A stretch of DNA of 52,263 bases from Pyrinomonadaceae bacterium (GTDB taxonomy: Bacteria; Acidobacteriota; Blastocatellia; Pyrinomonadales; Pyrinomonadaceae), in assembly GCA_019694345.1 (NCBI GenBank), contig JAIBCA010000105.1:1-52263 (forward strand). Reading direction: 5' to 3'. Both the position numbers and the translations under genes were made by a program. The notes beneath the pieces are model-generated. The model was not told the origin of the DNA, did not search any database, and worked only from the letters and a program-made list of their open reading frames with translations. Positions 49,449-52,263 of this stretch are shown piece by piece. Numbering within the stretch: the stretch's first letter is position 1; each line of letters begins with the position of its first letter.

Positions 49449-50066
49449 ATGAAAAAGATCATTATTTTAGCGGTAATTACTATCACTTTCAGCCTGACGG
49501 CTTTCAGCCAGGCAAAGAAGATGACGGTTCGTGAGTACTTTCTCGCCATTCCGACCGAATACATCAAGGCCGACGCAAAAAAGCGTGCCACTTGGATCGA
49601 GAGCGAATGGGCCGAGCAAGGCTATCTTTCCTTCGACATTCCGGTCAAGGAGTTGACCGGCGAGGATGGCGACGGCAAGGTTTTCGGCAGCGTTCAGGTA
49701 TTTAACAAAAAGTCGGGCGTCATTATCGGCGTTGCGACCAACATGTGCGAAGAGGGCGTATGTCAGGGCCAACTGCTGTTCCTCGACTACAAGGGAGGAG
49801 CGTGGGAGGACGTCACTTCGGACCATGCACCGATGATCGACAATGACGAGGTCGTAGCTATCCTGCGCAAGGCTCCGGCTTTTGAAGAAAAGTCTAAGCT
49901 CAAGGACGGCGTCGAAGTGCCGATCTACTACAACTTCAGCGGCGGCGACAAGGTCCTCAGTGCGGTCGCCGGCGGCAGAAACGGCGACGGCGGCGTTGCC
50001 GTCAAGGCGTTCAAATGGAACGGCGCCGTCTTCAATGAATATGAATATCCGGAGAGCCCGGAATAA
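49449..50066 (+). CDS. Exported protein, first of a three-member paralogous family
   Basis: A 205-residue protein with a signal peptide (1-20, ending FSQ). The mature part has MTVREYFLAIP (25-35), GYLSFDIP, a beta segment GSVQVFNKKSGVIIGVATN with Cys100 and Cys105 (MCEEGVC), then GGAWEDVTSDHAPMI (117-131), PIYYNFSGGD (158-168) and KAFKWNGAVF (186-195). The same motifs in the same order, with a G-x-W-x-x-V-T core, recur in the genes at 50406 and 50999. No known family is recognised. The two Cys may form a disulfide in the periplasm. Confidence 0.65.
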   Translation: MKKIIILAVITITFSLTAFSQAKKMTVREYFLAIPTEYIKADAKKRATWIESEWAEQGYLSFDIPVKELTGEDGDGKVFGSVQVFNKKSGVIIGVATNMCEEGVCQGQLLFLDYKGGAWEDVTSDHAPMIDNDEVVAILRKAPAFEEKSKLKDGVEVPIYYNFSGGDKVLSAVAGGRNGDGGVAVKAFKWNGAVFNEYEYPESPE

Positions 50067-50088
50067 TACAAACTCAAGGGGGAAAACC

Positions 50089-50400
50089 ATGCGTTACCTA
50101 ACTATTTTGCTTGCATTTATGATCGCGGCCGGTACGGTCGCCGCTTTTACCGCTCCACAGCCGGCCGAGACCGAGGCTGCGGCGGCGGCGAGCTTCAAGA
50201 TACTCAACGACACCGGAGCGGACATCCAGATCCACACCGGCAGCGGCTTTGTCGAGCTTAACAAAGGGGCTTCGACGAGCATCACCTGCGAAGCGGGCCG
50301 CGAGATCCGCCAAGCCAACAAAGGAAAGAAAGGCGATGTGATATTCACCGTCGAAGATTCGATGTGCGGAAAGACCGTAAAGCTCTCGGCTTATCTCTAA
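50089..50400 (+). CDS. Small exported protein with two-Cys core
   Basis: A 103-residue protein starting at the ATG 50089, preceded by AAGGGGGAAAA. Residues 1-21 are a signal peptide, then an Ala/Glu-rich stretch, and a mature domain of about 70 residues: FKILNDTGADIQIHTGSGFVEL, SITCEAGREI, VIFTVEDSMCGKTVKL. The two cysteines likely form a disulfide. The layout resembles small periplasmic beta-sandwich proteins, but I do not recognise a family. It is 22 bp after the preceding gene and 5 bp before the next. Confidence 0.6.
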   Translation: MRYLTILLAFMIAAGTVAAFTAPQPAETEAAAAASFKILNDTGADIQIHTGSGFVELNKGASTSITCEAGREIRQANKGKKGDVIFTVEDSMCGKTVKLSAYL

Positions 50401-50405
50401 ATACT

Positions 50406-51002
50406 ATGAACAAGCTATTACTTACCGTTGCAATTCTGATGCTGTCATCGACGGCGTCGATGGCACAGCTCAAGACGGTCACCGATTATTTTCTGGCGAT
50501 GCCTAACGCGGCATATTCGCGTGATGCATCGGGTGCCGTCATCAAGGGCAAGGCGAAGGTTGACGCATACCGCCGTTCGCTGATCAAGATCGAGGATGTC
50601 AAGAACGGTTACCTGCGGCTCGAGGGCCCTTGGGAAGGCTGGGCCGAGATCGCACTGTTCAAACGAACGAGCGGTGGCTATATCGTCGCTCACGCTGAGA
50701 GCGGATGCGGCCCGGCATGCAGCGGTTTCGTCAAATTCTGGACCGTCAGCGGCGGTAAATGGACCAACGTCACCGCCGGTGTCTTCAAGGAACTGTCGAA
50801 TGTTGACGCGGCGAAGTTGTTCAACCGCAAAAAGGCCGCCGAAGACGAAACGGCGTCTGCCGACGGCTTTCCGTTCTACTATTTGCTGCCCCGCGAGGGC
50901 AAAACGGTCAGAGCGGCCTGCAATGAGTGTTCAGACTCGGGCGGCGACGACTTTATTCTCGCCGAATGGGAGTTCGACGGGGCAAAGTTCGTAAGAAAAT
51001 GA
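50406..51002 (+). CDS. Exported protein, second paralogue of the three-member family
   Basis: From the ATG at 50406 the protein has 198 residues: signal peptide 1-20 (ending MAQ), VTDYFLAMP (25-33), GYLRLEGPWEGWAEIALFKRTSGGYIVAHAESG with Cys101 and Cys105 (CGPAC), GGKWTNVTAGVF (116-127), PFYYLLP (156-162) and EWEFDGAKF (187-195). The order matches the proteins from 49449 and 50999 at low identity. An extra Cys pair (172, 175) is present. The ATG at 50406 is chosen because the signal peptide starts there; an in-frame start at 50364 would overlap the preceding gene. Its TGA overlaps the next ATG. Confidence 0.65.
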   Translation: MNKLLLTVAILMLSSTASMAQLKTVTDYFLAMPNAAYSRDASGAVIKGKAKVDAYRRSLIKIEDVKNGYLRLEGPWEGWAEIALFKRTSGGYIVAHAESGCGPACSGFVKFWTVSGGKWTNVTAGVFKELSNVDAAKLFNRKKAAEDETASADGFPFYYLLPREGKTVRAACNECSDSGGDDFILAEWEFDGAKFVRK

Positions 51003-51523
51003 TGAAAAAGTTCACATTAACCATGTTCATTTCGCTGATCCTGGCTGCGGCCGCCTATTCGCAGACGGCCCGCGAGATCTATTCAACAGCGCCGGCGTCG
51101 ATCAAGGGTTCTTCGGCCAGAATGGTCGCCGAGACCGATTCCCTGCTCACGCTCAAGGCGGCGGGCGACGCCGACGGCGAATTCAAGGTCGTCGCCCGGA
51201 CCAAAAACGAGACGATCGTCGGGCTAACGGTCAGCAGTTGTGACGCGAGCGAGATCAAATTCTACTCGCTCAAGGGCAATAAATGGAGCGAGGTCACATC
51301 ACGCGTGATCAAACCGCTTGGCAAGAATGATGTGATCGAGATATTGAGAGTATCGCCCGCCGAGATATCTTCGCTCAACGAAAAGATCGAGATCGCATAT
51401 TTCTACAAGTTCGCCGCGGACTCGACGAAGCTCGAACTCATCGCCCGAAAGCAAGGTTCGTGCGACATCGCGGGCCGCGTTTATGGCTATACATTTGACG
51501 GAAAACGCTACAAGAGAGACTAA
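50999..51523 (+). CDS. Exported protein, third paralogue of the three-member family
   Basis: From the ATG at 50999 (two ATG codons in a row) the protein has 174 residues with a signal peptide 1-22 (ending YSQ). REIYSTAPASI takes the place of the YFLAxP motif, then EFKVVARTKNETIVGLTVSSCD with Cys81, NKWSEVTSRVI (94-104), IAYFYKFA (132-139) and YTFDGKRY (164-171). The core matches the two upstream relatives, although the second Cys of the pair is missing and a different one (C155) is present. The TGA of the preceding gene overlaps the start, indicating translational coupling. Confidence 0.65.
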   Translation: MMKKFTLTMFISLILAAAAYSQTAREIYSTAPASIKGSSARMVAETDSLLTLKAAGDADGEFKVVARTKNETIVGLTVSSCDASEIKFYSLKGNKWSEVTSRVIKPLGKNDVIEILRVSPAEISSLNEKIEIAYFYKFAADSTKLELIARKQGSCDIAGRVYGYTFDGKRYKRD

Positions 51524-51526
51524 CCA

Positions 51527-51979
51527 ATGAAAGATCTACTATTTATCGCTATTCTTACATCAATTTTCGCGATCGCGGCGAATGCACAGTCGTTTCCCCA
51601 ATCGTGGATCGGCACTTACGAGGGCATGGTCTCGAGCATGAATGCCGGGGAAACGCGTTCGATGACCATGTGGGCAAAGATCGAATTCGGCGAGGCCGAA
51701 GGCGGCCGCTACGTCGTCTATACCGAGGGCGAAAACTCCGACACGCAGAACAAATACGTCCTCACGCCGGTGGCCAACGCAATGACTCTGTCTTTCCATT
51801 TCGAAAACTGTATGCCGGTCGAATATGGCAGCAGCGAACCGTGCACCAGCGAGTTCAAGAAGGGCGATCTGATGTTCCAGCTCGTCAAAACCAAGTCCGC
51901 CGGCAAAACCGTCATTCACACGGTCTGGCGCAAGCTAAAAAAGGACACTCCGAAGGCTTTCTTCGTAAAGCAAACCTAG
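51527..51979 (+). CDS. Small exported protein, lipocalin-like (tentative)
   Basis: A 150-residue protein with a signal peptide (1-20, ending NAQ), then SWIGTYEGMVSS at 26-37. This WxGTYE start and the following strands resemble DUF5991-type lipocalin-like domains, which is only a suggestion. Two cysteines (about C95 and C106) in HFENCMPVEYGSSEPCTSEF. The gene begins 3 bp after the preceding stop and is the last of the run before the window edge. Function unknown. Confidence 0.6.
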   Translation: MKDLLFIAILTSIFAIAANAQSFPQSWIGTYEGMVSSMNAGETRSMTMWAKIEFGEAEGGRYVVYTEGENSDTQNKYVLTPVANAMTLSFHFENCMPVEYGSSEPCTSEFKKGDLMFQLVKTKSAGKTVIHTVWRKLKKDTPKAFFVKQT

Positions 51980-52162
51980 TTCGAGATTCCTAATTCGACA
52001 ACCGCGGGCGTCGAATCGGCGTCCGCGGGCCACTTTCCGGCATCGCCCGGCGACTTTCCGTCCTTCCCCAACGAGATATTTGAGTTCCCCAAAGGCTGGC
52101 GGCTCGTTCCCGTCGCCTTACGGCGTGTTCCCGACGCCTATGTTTTCTTGAAGCTCTGCCTA

Positions 52163-52199
52163 TCGATGTGCGGCGAAGCTCCGCTTCGCCGCACATCGA
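52163..52199. repeat. 17-bp perfect hairpin after the secreted cluster
   Basis: TCGATGTGCGGCGAAGC (52163-52179) and GCTTCGCCGCACATCGA (52183-52199) pair perfectly with loop TCC. There is no T-run, so this is not a canonical terminator. The right arm recurs at 52246-52263. Other short repeats in 51980-52140 include CCGCGG twice and GTTCCCG(T/A)CGCC twice. Confidence 0.65.
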
Positions 52200-52245
52200 A
52201 CGGCATAGCCGAAAGAAATATCAAGATCCCAAATCAAAATACTCA

Positions 52246-52263
52246 GCTTCGCCGCACATCGAA
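52246..52263 (+). repeat. Second copy of the hairpin arm, cut by the window edge
   Basis: An 18-base direct repeat of 52183-52200, 63 bases away. It may continue into a further hairpin outside the window; a dispersed intergenic palindromic repeat is likely. Confidence 0.6.

Overview
The window is a dense, mostly housekeeping stretch of a bacterial chromosome, about 52% GC by eye, with no rRNA, tRNA, insertion sequence or CRISPR array that I can see. The mix of genes suggests an Acidobacteriota genome of the Blastocatellia/Pyrinomonadaceae type: a YpdA-type reductase, a dolichyl-phosphate-glucosyltransferase-like GT2, many secreted beta-propeller, carboxypeptidase-regulatory and DUF11 proteins, an S1 protein with an Ala/Glu-rich tail, and an extended PgpH-type HD protein. 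This assignment is inference from gene content and was not checked against a database.

Layout. 0-7 kb: an AlbA_2-domain gene cut by the left edge, then folK-panB-panC (folate and pantothenate synthesis), a cysteine-less thioredoxin-fold protein, maf, and the operon dciA-like/gatC/lipoprotein/gatA. 7-16 kb: a membrane GGDEF-EAL protein, an oligopeptidase B-like peptidase, pilT, then rpsA-HU-HIT behind a long structured rpsA leader. 16-27 kb: a 4-TM protein, a PgpH-like c-di-AMP phosphodiesterase and hflX on the minus strand; a LexA-like protein that seems to have lost its protease dyad; an ACT-domain malic enzyme; a TrhA/hemolysin III protein; and an OmpR/HisKA two-component pair facing a secreted protein. 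27-32 kb: minus-strand genes for a YpdA-like reductase, a small helical protein, a YgfZ-like protein, and the overlapping operon GT2-pdxJ-uracil-DNA glycosylase. 32-38.5 kb: plus-strand ctp protease, pfkA, greA, CDP-alcohol phosphatidyltransferase, two small envelope proteins and accC, closed by a very strong terminator. 38.6-47.6 kb: large secreted proteins, an Sm-like small protein, an NlpC/P60 hydrolase, erpA, mrp and nhaA.

47.7-52 kb is the accessory-looking part. Eight consecutive small exported proteins lie on the plus strand, several separated by strong terminators. Two resemble each other and the PliI/PPC-type beta-fold. Three others (49449, 50406, 50999) appear to be diverged tandem paralogues of one unrecognised family. 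A 17-bp perfect hairpin, with one arm repeated at the window edge, follows them.

Main points for a second look: (1) hflX has about 40 conserved N-terminal codons upstream of its first usable ATG, with no ATG/GTG/TTG start but an ATT behind a GGAGG site, and an in-frame ATG cut off by TGA; (2) the secreted-protein cluster with its three-member paralogous family; (3) the LexA-like protein lacking the Ser/Lys dyad; (4) the stem-loops in the rpsA leader; (5) a perfect 14-bp palindrome over the erpA promoter.
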